Origin: Patiria pectinifera
Lineage: Eukaryota; Echinodermata; Asteroidea; Valvatida; Asterinidae
Assembly (NCBI GenBank): GCA_029964075.1
Contig: CM057150.1
Span: 2,108,001 to 2,172,000, forward strand
DNA length: 64,000 nucleotides
Reading direction: 5' to 3'
Part shown: positions 38,801-51,000 of the stretch, piece after piece
Layout of the letters: every line of letters starts with the position of its first letter
How positions within the stretch are numbered: the stretch's first letter is position 1
Notes under the pieces: model-generated
Told to the model about the DNA's origin: nothing
Databases searched by the model: none
What the model saw: the letters and a program-made list of their open reading frames with translations, nothing else
Made by a program: the position numbers and the translations under genes

Positions 38801-41800
38801 CAGGCTGTTACAAGACAATCTGTTCAAATAATTATTTAAAACAGGAAATCAAGATGGATGGTCAGACCATGTAACTCCATCCTTCCTCAAAAACAGAGTC
38901 TATCATAACCAACAGTGTGCAATCCATGCTAAAAAAAACCCCAGTATTTGTACAATAGTACTCGCATATTAATCTGAAAATAAAGTATATTGAATAGTTG
39001 CAAGGGTTCCCTGTCCTGTATTCATCACAGAAACACATCAAAGACAAAAACCTGAAAGCTTTGGACAGAATGTTAATGAATTCAGTGAAGCCATTTATGG
39101 TGTATATTACTAGGTTTTCTAATCACATCACATGAAATCCCATTAGCAGGTCTCCAAATTCTTGAAATAATCAAAATACTGCATACATGTAAATGACTGA
39201 AAAGGGATGAATTCAGTGTATCGGTACAGTGTGGGGCCGTATCATAGGTCTGACGCCTCATAAGTCCGACGCCTCTATAGTCCGACGTCGGAAAAAGGAG
39301 GCTTTTAATTTGTCGGACTACCAGGAGCTACGAGGCGTCGGAGCTATGAGGCGTCGGACTTAAGAGGCGTCGGATATATGACTTGCGTCGGACTTATGGG
39401 CCTTTATTTGGTTAGGGTATGCGATTTTGTCAGACTTATGAGGCGTCGGACCTATGAGGCATGGGACTTATGAGCGGATCCCTACAGTATAGCCTTGTAT
39501 AGGTCATAACTTTATGTTACTCCCAATTTTCTAGATAGTCAAATATGTCATTGCAGTTGAATTTTGTGACATTGTGTTGTGCTGACATGTAAACAGTCCC
39601 TCCATTAAATTAGATTGAAGTTAATATTCTCCACAGGAATTATCTGACACTGCAAGCTGTAAATAATTCTCACAGGATTAGTGAATATCTTTGAGAGATT
39701 ACTGGTTAACAGTTGACAGTTAAAGTTTGTTTGACATGTTATTATGTTAACCACAATGTCCTCCTTGTTTATTTGTGTATGGTCAGTCAGGTAATTGCAC
39801 TGTCTGCTTGGTGTTTCAGGTCATGAGGTCACTGTTCACTGACCACAGGACTCTGTGAATTTTTAAGCCTACTACATATGCAGGTACCTGCTACATGTAC
39901 ATGTACACATGTACTGGTACATGTAAATGGTACATGTACATGTACTGGTACATGTACTGGTACTGGTAGCTTGTGGGTTGTGTTGATGGGGCTTGTATGT
40001 GTGTGTACTTGTAGTACAGTATGCATATTGTGTGTATATATTGCTTTACTGATTTGGCACTGAATTTCAGCTTGTGACCCATATCTCATGCATTGATTCC
40101 AGTATTTGTTGACCCTGATGTGTCTAAAGAGACCTGACCATTTGATGAGGTAATTCCTCGAACACTAAACTATATGCAACTGCAGGGATAGGGGTACTGT
40201 GACAATTTGTTCCATTGTTCATGTTATTTGGCTTTAATTGTTATGGTGTTTGACCTTGTAGGTGACCTGATATGACCCAATTCATGCTGTAGGTCATCTC
40301 TAACCACAAGGCTATAATGCATGAGATAGTTTAGTTTACAAACATATAAACACAAGTGATTTAGGTTGAGAATTTTTTTTAATTAATGCAAATTTGCATG
40401 ATTTTTTTGGTGAACATACGTGTACATAATTAATTGTTTTGAGCACAGCATTAATGGTAAACCATGGAGCTATGGCTTAGGTGAATGAGAAAAAAATGAT
40501 GGTTCATATGGAGCAGTGTAAAACACAAAAGATGGGGGTAATGGGGACTTTCAACCTTTCTAAAAATTTAGGCTCCTGATTTTAATTTTCTGAGATGATT
40601 CTACAATTATGATGCTTTATATCAGCTCATGTAATATTTGATTCCAAAACAAGATTTTTTTGCAGCTGATGAAACAGTTACAGTGGACTCTCGTTAGTAC
40701 CAACTCTGTTAATACAAAATTCTGGTTATTACAAACATAAATCCTTGGTCCCGACTGTGCATTTATGTGCACAATGAATGGGACTTATGTTCCTCTTAAT
40801 ACAAAATTCTGATATATAACAAACAATTTGGCTAGGTCCGAACGAGTTTGTTATAACGAGACTCGACTGTAATTGTTCTTCTGTTAAGTTTTAATTGTAT
40901 AATCAACAGGGTTCCTTGATTTTTTTTGTTTCAACCACATTGCAATCAGTCTATCAATGCAAAAATGCAATGCACATGATGAAAGTACTTCCATCAATTT
41001 TAATAACAGGTTTATTGTAGTTGAAAATTCACTTTTTTTATGTTGAGACAGGGTTGTTTGTAAGACTCTTCAACGAAGTATTTCTCTGTGTCATGCATTT
41101 ATATTTAGTGAAATATATGATTAGTTTCGCTAGTTCAAGTTCGCATGTGTTTAAAAGGCATGAATGCCAAAGTTTTCAAAAAGTTAATGCATTTTATGTT
41201 GTCGAAAGAGAAGTGTTATATTATGGCCAATTGTTTAATATTTAAATCAAGAACAAATTACACTCAATAAAAAAAATATTTGTGTTATTTCGTACCAGTA
41301 CTGTTAAAGGTAAAGGGCATTTTTCATGTTTTAAAAATTATGTTTTAAAACAGTTAAACATGTTATAACTTGTTATTGTTGTTCAATAAATGTGCACACA
41401 TAGGTTATGTAAGTGTTTCTACTGTCATGACTGTCTGGTGTCTTCTTCCTAATTTAACTTCGAGCTCAAGTACACAAAGTTACATTTCGTGTTCAGAAAG
41501 TTCTGTTGTATGGAACACCAAATAACAAGGTTCTTGGGACTTTACAAAGTACGTTGTTATAGGGTTATTACCAATAATGGGAAACAAAGGGGGAAAAAGA
41601 AAACAAAAACTCGGGGCCTTACATTTTCCTTGTTATAAGCACGATGTAGTTGTATTAACAGTGCTCTTATCAGGGTTCAACTGTATACATTGCAGAAAAT
41701 GTAATTAGGTATTTTGTAACTGTCTCTTCTCTTAGAAATTGCTGTATTACAAATTGGACCTTTTTTGCTTACATAAATTATGTCACACGAATAATTCCCA

Positions 41801-44800
41801 GTTTCTGCCACACCCACAATTGCAGACACAAAGATGCAAAGAACTGGGCGACAAAGGGAAATTGCAGGAAAATCGCACTTTGCTTTAGTGTGTGTTGTTT
41901 ATTAATGCAAACTGTAGTCATGGTTACTCCCCATTATATGTGCAGTTGCCATGGTGATTAATCGTAGCAATGAAGTTTCCGTATGCACATATTATTACTT
42001 ATAAGCGATGACTTCTAATTACCCCTGAAAAAAAAAAACCACCCAGATAGGCCTAGTAATTTTCATATACATGTATATAGCCATACATGTATCTATTTTC
42101 GGGAGTTATTTGTCACAGTAGTTTGTCTTGATATTAAGAATATTCTTTCACTAAACTTGACTCCGAGAAAAGCATTATCTACCTGTCCATGCAAATATAC
42201 AAGAAATAAAAGGACAAATATTGAACCATTCTGTCATTTTCATGTCAAATACTGAGCACCTTCTTTAGTTTCAGCTCATTTTTGACTTACACCTGGTTCT
42301 GTACATATGTAGGCCTACGGGATCGATGCATTGAACATCAGTAAAAATACTGAGAGTGTAAACTGAATGTGATATTAATTATGAAAACCGTTAATATTCA
42401 ACCCTATTCCATATAGAGAATGGTTATATTTTCCGGTGTTGATAGAGCTATGTACATACAGCTGTCGATTAGGCCTATACTGTTTGATGGTAGATCTAGA
42501 CATGTACATGTTTTGTATTTCAAAATTGTAACACAATCCTTCAAGCACTCCATCTTTGAACCTTTTTTGATGTTGTTTGGACTTGTCTGGTTTGAATTCA
42601 TTTTGAGAGTATCAGCTATGTGTATATCGCTTTGACCAGATGTGGCAGGATTTTTGTGAGAGTTCAGTTGGTATTATGCTAATATCGGCGTGACAGACTG
42701 GACAGATTTACGCTACCTATTTTGTTCAAAGGCCTGTCAAAAACAATCTGTAAGGAACCATCTAAGTCATGTGTAAAGTCAAAGTAGACACTCTTATATT
42801 TCAAATTAGAAAAAAAAACACTCCATGAAACTAGAGGATTCAGTGGCAGAATAGTGACAGAGTGAAGTCAGCGTGACAGACGGGACGGAAATTACTCTTC
42901 TTATTTTGAAAGAGATTTCCGTTGGAAAAAGCTATCTGTTCCCCGGGGAAATTTAATGGTTTTTTTTCTTTTAAAGTTAATCACATTTATGCCAATAATC
43001 AGTGAACACTTTACTAAGTTTTTCAAAATATAGAACTGGAAACACCAGGCTCATTAATGTTGTGACAGACGGGACATCATGGCAAACAGGATTTTTTTTA
43101 TGCTGAATAAATTTAGGCACAAGCATTAATTATTTTTTAAATCACCTGTTAAAAAAAATGTGATTTAAAAAAATATGACAGACAGAAAAAAATATAACAA
43201 ATGGGTAAAATGCGACTTTCTTTATATGCTGAATAAATGTAGGCACAAGCAGTTGCATGTATTATATGTAAGGACATGTATATTAAAATCCTGAAGAGTC
43301 TTTAAAAAATATGTATATTCAATTTGTTTGGACCTGGAGGTAATTGAAAAATGTGACACACGGGACAAAAATACCGTATTAACATATGGGTAAAATGTGA
43401 CAGACGGGACAGAGTTTGAGATGAAATATCAGATCAACTATACATCAAACTAGCAAATTATATTTTTATTTTACTTTTTAGATTAGGTCACCTTGGTAGA
43501 AGATAAGAATTCAAGTTGTTAAAAATAAACAACTTGTTCATGTTTTTTTGTGTGACAGACTGGACATTGCAACATGTTTTTTTTCTTCAAACTGGTGCAA
43601 GATTGTAATGTTTCATCTTTTGTTTTAAAATTATATAGGGTTGGAAAGGGACAACATCAGACTTCATAGTCAACCCAAAATATTTTTTTAAGCAAAGAAC
43701 TGTTACAGAGGGGAACTCACATTTCCATCACAAAATAAAGGAAAACATTAATTTTCTGTTTCTCGAAATGTCAAGCCTAGATAAAAATTAATCCAAGTGC
43801 AGTAAAAGAAAAGCAAAAACTGTTTCTAAAAGTAAAAGCTTGGTTTGCCTACTTCCCAAGGCAAAATGATTTACATGTCAAAAAGGTACTTTGAAAATCA
43901 TGAGTTCACACTTATTTTGGCATATGATTAATATTTGACTTATTACCTGAGACAACAGTTATTAATTTCCTGCATATCGATTGGTAGAACAAAATAACTG
44001 ATAACACTCCTGTTTTCATTAGCACAGTTCTTTATAGATCACATGTATCTTTGAATGCAGATTTTGTAATACAATTGGTGTTCACTTGATGTTCGACAAC
44101 TGGGTGTGTTTGTCAAATACTTAACTGCAAGATAATTCCTTGTGGACTGTAGTCAGTTCCATCTGGTTTTTATCTTTAAACGAGTGCGGATGTGTTTTGG
44201 TATGATGTGATTTATTCCTACATGTACATGTACATGTATGAAGATACAAACGTTATGTTGGATAGATGTAAGCCATATCCGAAGTAGCAGATCTGTTGGG
44301 GGAGGGGGAGGGGTTGTAGACCTCCCACATTTTATCCCGCGGACCCCCCTCCCCTCCACAGCAAGGCATACATCAGTTTAACTCGACCTCCCCCTTCATA
44401 TCACCCCCCCCTTTTTCCTGAAAGCTAGATCCGCCCCTGATTTCAGGCTGTGTTTTTGTAGATCCACAAGTGAAGGTAAACAGTACATACCCCGGTACAT
44501 GTTCTGTATGCATGTTAATGTAGCTCAAACACAAATATAATGTGCAAAATCGGTTTTCCCCACCAGTACTATTTTTAACCGCATGTACAGTGACTGGCAC
44601 TAATCCAAATTACTTCATCTAAGGCCAAAAAAAAAAAGTCTCCGGTTTCTGGTATGGAGCTTGCCCCAAAAGTGGTGCGGCGACGCGGCTTTTTTTTTTT
44701 TAGCTGTTTTTTTTTTAATTTTGGCTTCAAATGTCGGCTGATGACTGCAAATAGTGCCCGACTAAACTTAGTGCAAATATATGGGAGTTCAGAGAGGCCA

Positions 44801-47800
44801 CATAAATCTTATTCTCGATCATAACCCCTTCTAAAAACACGTTAAAATTGTGCAGCAGCAGAATTCCAGTCAAACCAGTGAGTTTTTTGGCGGTTTTGAA
44901 ACATCATCTTGTATTGAAAAAAAACCTTTTTCATTTTGCCGACGCGCATGGCTACGGCGACGCGCGCGCATACCAGAAACCGGAGCCTTTTTTTTTTTTG
45001 GCCTAATGAGATTGTAATGATTTCAGGAAATCTCACTTCTTCATGATTTAGTTTAGTCGTTTGGGGGTTTCCTAAGCACTTTCTGTTTCTGTATGATGAA
45101 ACTCTCATCTGAACGTGGAAATTGAAATTTGGTATTTAAGTTTCCCATGATAATAAATGCGAACAATGTTCAGTGTTTACAGTGGAACTCAAACCCATTT
45201 AGTATTTGTATGCACAGGTACAGGTACACATAATACATCTTCTACGTGTAGATAATGTTAGAAAAAAAGCTGTTGGGAATGGTCAGCTTTTCGTCTGCGT
45301 ACCAAACATACTTTAGAAAAGATTCATTACATGACACAACCACAAATGTGAGAATTAGGCCTATTTGTTATTACTGCTAAAAAATATTTTATATACATCA
45401 ACGGTATTAATTCAAATTTTGAGTACAAGTTGTGATCTACATGTAAATGCTCTTTACGAGTATTTTTGGACTGCGAGCATTTAAAAAGAAATTGAACCTG
45501 AGAGTCTTTGGCCAGGTTTAACTTAGTGAAACCTCAATTTGCCCGGATAGTCTTACGAATGACTCATGTTAGAACAGATTCAGTTAGCGGACATAAAACC
45601 TGCGGAAAACAATTGATATCCAGATTTGACAAAATATTTTGAGTCATGTATTCGGAGGATATATATTCATGTCTGCATTCTCATCTTTCTTGATGAGGCA
45701 ATGCTAATTTTATTGTACTGAAATGTGGTTTAGACCTCCATGTTAGATGTATGCACGTGAAAATGTATTTGCCTACTTGTGTTTTGTTGACTGTATTTCC
45801 TGGTGGAGCAATAATGCTATTTTGTGCCGCTTGGATTATTTTTATTAGGTTCTGAGTCAATGCTATCAGGCAAGGCTGCACACAAAGCAGACGCGTACAC
45901 AGACTTTATCACACAGGTGTTCATTATATGCTAGAGTCCTCCGCTCAAAGGTCAATTCGTCTGTGTATTTATTGCCCCAGACGACCGGGAGAAGAAGGGA
46001 CTTTCCCTCGTCACTACCTCATGGGCATTAAACACTGAATATTAAATGACGTCATTGTAAAGGTCAAGGGTGGTAGTTTCTGCAGATATTTGAGGCTCTT
46101 GTTCAGTATGCATGTACACAATGTACATGTTTATGATTGGTAGTCGGGATAGGGCGTTGTTGCGGCTGTGTACATGTAAAGTGTAGCGTTTATTATCTTG
46201 GCAGGGTGCCAATAGCGTGTGAGGCCTACAGTACAGGGTAAATGCAGTGCATGTACTGTACATGTACATATGTACATGTACATATACATTACACGAACAT
46301 ACGCGGGTACATGCGACATTAATGTTTTCATAAAACAAGGATCTTAAGTTGGAAAAAAAAAAAACCTTTTCAGAAACCACCGAAAGGAAAACTATATTCA
46401 CACTTGCGAAAGCAGACTCTGTTGTAAGGAAATGAGGAAGTTACCGGTATTTGAGATATGTAAGCTGATGAAACAAATATAAGGAAATGATTGCAGTGAA
46501 AGGATATTTTTAAGTTCCCTTAAAATAAGAGAACTTATTTTGCCAATTGTTCTGTAAAACATTTTGTTCTCGACAATAAACTTGAGGTTTATTTGTATTT
46601 TGTCCTTGTTCACAATCACACAAGGAAGTGATCCTTCATACTGGCCTTAATTGTAACTGTAGAAAAGCCCACTTCAATTTAAAACTGTATGTTTGTTTAT
46701 ACTGTTTTGCTGTGTAGCATTATTATGCAAGTACCTGGGATGGGCATTTGTACATATGAGTCATTACATTGCACATTCTATTGTTAGATTTCTTGGGCCA
46801 AGCTTGGCTGTCTTGAAATTGATAATGGTGTTAGATAAATGTATTGAAAAAAACAAACCTTTATTTAGCGCTCTGTGGAATTCGGACTTTCATAATTAAC
46901 GTTTGAACACAGATCAAAACATGTGGAGGATTTAAGTTAGCAGGGGAGGGGTGAAAGTTGTTTTTAAATCCCAGGATGTTATCTTTTCATAAATGTTGTT
47001 GGTGCATGATACAGTGACTTCACCCTCTTGAATGCTCAGCCATGCAGAACTAAATTGATTGTCAAAAGTTCAACTATTTTTGAAGGAGGTTTTTGATTGA
47101 TTTGTTAACCCCCCTCATCACTGACCTTCCAACGCACACATCTGCCACCCAAACACATCAGACAAACTATATAAACAAAAAACCTGAAAAACAGATCGCT
47201 TCTGAAGTTGTAAAATGTTCATAATATGCACTTGGGTATTGCTTGAGTTTTGCAATGCTTCAACCTTTCTATCATGCCATATTTTAATTGATTAAATATA
47301 CATGCATACATGTAGAAGTACCTGTTTGATGCATAGTTCGATGTGGTCATGTGGGAGACTGGACTTTTCAAATCATGAATCTTGGAATTTTTGTTTTAGA
47401 TTGATGGACCCTTAAATTTCACATTTTAAAAACCTACTAAAAGTAGAAACGCTTTATAGACAAAGGAAAAGCACAAGTGTCCTTCCATTTTGATTTAACC
47501 CATAACTAACCCAACATTAACCGAAAGCTGTATGTCTAAATTGCATGATTTGGCAGCTGCTACCACTACAGAAATAGGTGAAACATCTACAGAAAATGGT
47601 GTAACATCTACAGAAAAAGGTGTAACATCAACTACACCAAGTGGAGATGGCACCACAACAGGTAAATAACCATACATAATATCACGCTGAATCATGGAAT
47701 GAGCTAACTCATTTAACAGTTTCAACTACAAGTTTTGTATTGACATTGGATGCAAGAAGGGGGAAAAGGAGTTCATACTATTTTAATCAATAAATACAGC

Positions 47801-48013
47801 TCAATTGATCCTGCACATACAGTTGTTCTTGCATACCCCTGAAATAGTAAAAGTAAAAAAAAAAATCATGCATGTACATACATGTACATGAAGGACCAAT
47901 CAATGACTGGAGCAATAACACAAAGATAGCTGCAAGTGCAGCTATATGTGTGTTATGACCAGTGTTGTAGTCGAGACCGGATAGCCCGAGACCGAGACCG
48001 AGACCTGAAGCTG

Positions 48014-48044
<31 letters not shown>

Positions 48045-51000
48045 AGCCCCTTCAAGGCGGACCGAGACCAAAATGGTCCGAGACCGGGACCGAGACCGCG
48101 GATATTAAATAACAACAATCTAAATAAACAACAAGACACTAATTACAGCTGAACAGTCTGTCATTGAGATGTTGATGTTCATGGGGATGTGAAGGAAGTG
48201 ATTGAAAGTTAGGAATCACTTGTACCTGCTTAATTGTGTCATGCGAGTGCTCTTCGTGTTTGCTTCATGCCATAAATTACAACATGGCAACAGAATTTGT
48301 TATTGTCACAATCAATTAAAAAAATATTGTTTTACTACTATAAAGTGTAAATCTGATGAAGAAACTCTAACTTAGGAGTACGACAATTTGTACTAGTTTT
48401 TGCAAAACTTGAACATGTTGAAACTTGACAAAAGTAAAAAGTTAAAGGTGGATGTTTCATCTGTTATAGGAACTCGGACCCTAAACTCCAGAGCCAGCCT
48501 TTGGTTTCAGCAATGACCACTAACGGATATTTAAATGCAACTTTAATTTTACATTGGACCTCCTTGTAAACCTGATCGAAAAAAAATTGGAGCAAGAAAA
48601 TATTGATTTATTTTTTAAAATTTCAGTCATGGAATATAGATGTGTACATGTAGACCAAAACATTGAGAGATGGTAGCCAGATATGGATTGGTCTGCCCCC
48701 CCCCCTCCCTCTTTGTGATTCTCCTTCCAACCCTGCATGTTTGTGTGTCCCCTACATGTTTGTTTCTTGTTCCTCTGTCATTTACCTCTGAAGAAGGCCT
48801 GGCTAAGGCTGAAATGTAATGCCACTTTATTTTTGTTTAATGTCAATAACGTTACATATACTATAGAAGATCGATGAACCACATTTGCCTGATCTATGAT
48901 CTGTTCATCTGCCCGCCGTCATCATCGTCATAAGCCTTTTAGGGAATATGGCCGACACAATAGAAGGATGCTGTAACAAACTGAATGTGGTGGGCGAGAT
49001 GCACTTTTAGGATGCATGGCTCAGTGCTCAGGCCTCTCTGTGTTTTGTACTGTGCCAGCATATCGCTCGCATCGGCTACTTTGCCGGGCAATTTACTTGA
49101 ATATTTTAGTGACAAGTACGACATTGCCAATATTCTAATCGCTTATTGTGATGGCCGTAAACAGCATATAGCGATTAATGAAACAAAAGTCTTCTCGACT
49201 CATGCAAATGCAATTGACATTTAGGAAGGAGACGAGGCAGGCAATAAGACTCTATTTTTGTGTGACCATGGCAGTAGCTCAATTTGTGTTTATCACAGAT
49301 AAAAAGATGAATACATGGCGAGTCAAAAAGAAAGTGACCGTATGATAAAAAAAATGGCGCGCTCCATTTTGTAAAAAATATAATTGGGATAAAGAACATG
49401 TTATTGAGTAGTAACTGTGAACATTTCACATAATTTGCATACTATTCCCAAGTCGTGTCTATTTTAATAAAGAGATCACAACATTCAGCTGTCAGCTGTC
49501 CACCACTAATACCAATTTAACGGTCTACGAATTGATGAATATCAATTAATAAATATAATTAAAAAAAAAACAACGTTTTCCCGCCTCCACGAATAAAGGA
49601 AAAATTGAAAAGGAAAATCGAAAAAAAATCACCAATATTTCTAGGGAAAAAGAGTTGAATTGTTCCCCATATTCAAAATACAAAATCTGACGGTAAAAAT
49701 AATGTTTCAGTCTTGATTCATAAGATTTAAACCTCAGTTGTAATTGGAATCAATGAGGATGGCTATAAAGTGCTTGTTTCAACATATCATCCCACAATAA
49801 AAACGAGAAATAAGAAGAGGAGCAATGGTTATTGGACTATGCCTCACTCACTAGAAAGTGAAGAGAGACATGTCCATTAGCATCACACTGCAGTCACATT
49901 TGCCCTAAACTGATTCTTTACTTATCCCTAAAAGGGCCGGGGCGGAATCCGCCCCCCCCCCCACTTTTTGGCTGGTCTCGACTCGAGACCAGCCAAAATA
50001 TCGAGACCAAAGGGGACTGAGACCGAGACCAAGACCGAGACCACAGCTCCCGAGACGGAGACCGAGACCGGCAAAAAGTGTTCTCGAGACCGAGACCGAG
50101 ACCGAGACCGGTCTCGAGACCTACAACACTGGTTATGACACCCATGCGCCAGATTGGAATTCCCAAAATTTTATTTGTATCTTGCATTTAATAGACGTGT
50201 TCTTATAAAGCTATATTTTTGTACATGTTTGTTGAGGGCTTCCACACCCTCCATTAGTCACCCACCCCTTTCCAATGTAGATGCCACCCAAAAGTGCATT
50301 TTGTCAGCACCATCCATTTTTTGTGCGAGTGTTGCATTGGAGAACATCCTACAGTTCATATTCCTGCAGTTCATCCATGTACATGTATCGCCTTAGTCTC
50401 CTAACACCAGTGATTATATATTTGTTTTTCACCGTCTCTGCGGACTTCTGAGTTCTGATCATTGTTCGACAAAATCAGTAACAAATACTTTGGACTAATA
50501 ACGTCAGATGTCCGTGATTGTTCTACATTTAGAAAGTCATTATTGTCTTGGCAACTAAATGGACTGTACTTTATATAAAGTACAGAAAAACGCCGACAGA
50601 TTTTTCGGCAGCAATCGTGTACGTTTCCATTCATCTTCATTATTATTTTGGCTGCCTTGGGAACTTATATTTTAATCATACAACATCTATACAGTGCACA
50701 TTTTGTGCATATAATTAACTACATGTACAAGGGACATCCATACTCGTCAGCAAAACATGTTTCAATCCAAGACACTGTACTACAGCAAATACGAGGGTCT
50801 TGGTATTTTGTCATTTGGGTGTCATTAATGAATCGTTCCTAACATTGACATTCATGAAATCAATCCCAAAATGGCACCCCTGACCACATAAGACCACACC
50901 AGTCTTGGTATGGTCTCGACCATTTATTCCACTGGACCAGCACCATCTATAGTTCCACCACACCAGTTTCATCTACAAGTTTTCCTACGTTAGAATCATC

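Larger units (their letters stand above)
29648..47556 (+). other. Intron 4 of the Ig-EGF gene (17.9 kb)
   Basis: Between the EGF exon and the first stalk exon I find no further convincing exon. It contains the foldback at 30437, the AGGTCA array at 31188, the hairpin at 33643, Harbinger-like elements at 35209 and 44623, a foldback at 36067, a TIR element at 36499, and the repeated-motif blocks at 39233 and 42690. The stretches 31925-33640, 34100-35200, 37340-39220, 39490-42680 and 45010-47550 hold only scattered TACATGTA runs, simple repeats and unassigned sequence. Confidence 0.6.

Noticed and set aside
39829-40089. Cys/Thr/His-rich frames on both strands
   Set aside because: They are produced by TACATGTAC repeats, open on both strands.
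47787-50187. Glycine-Leu and Ser-Arg repeat frames
   Set aside because: Translations of GAGACC hexamer arrays at the ends of the hAT-like element.
50941-50966. Longer version of stalk exon 6 starting at 50941
   Set aside because: The acceptor at 50940 would give phase 2, incompatible with the phase-1 end of exon 5; the start at 50967 keeps the frame.
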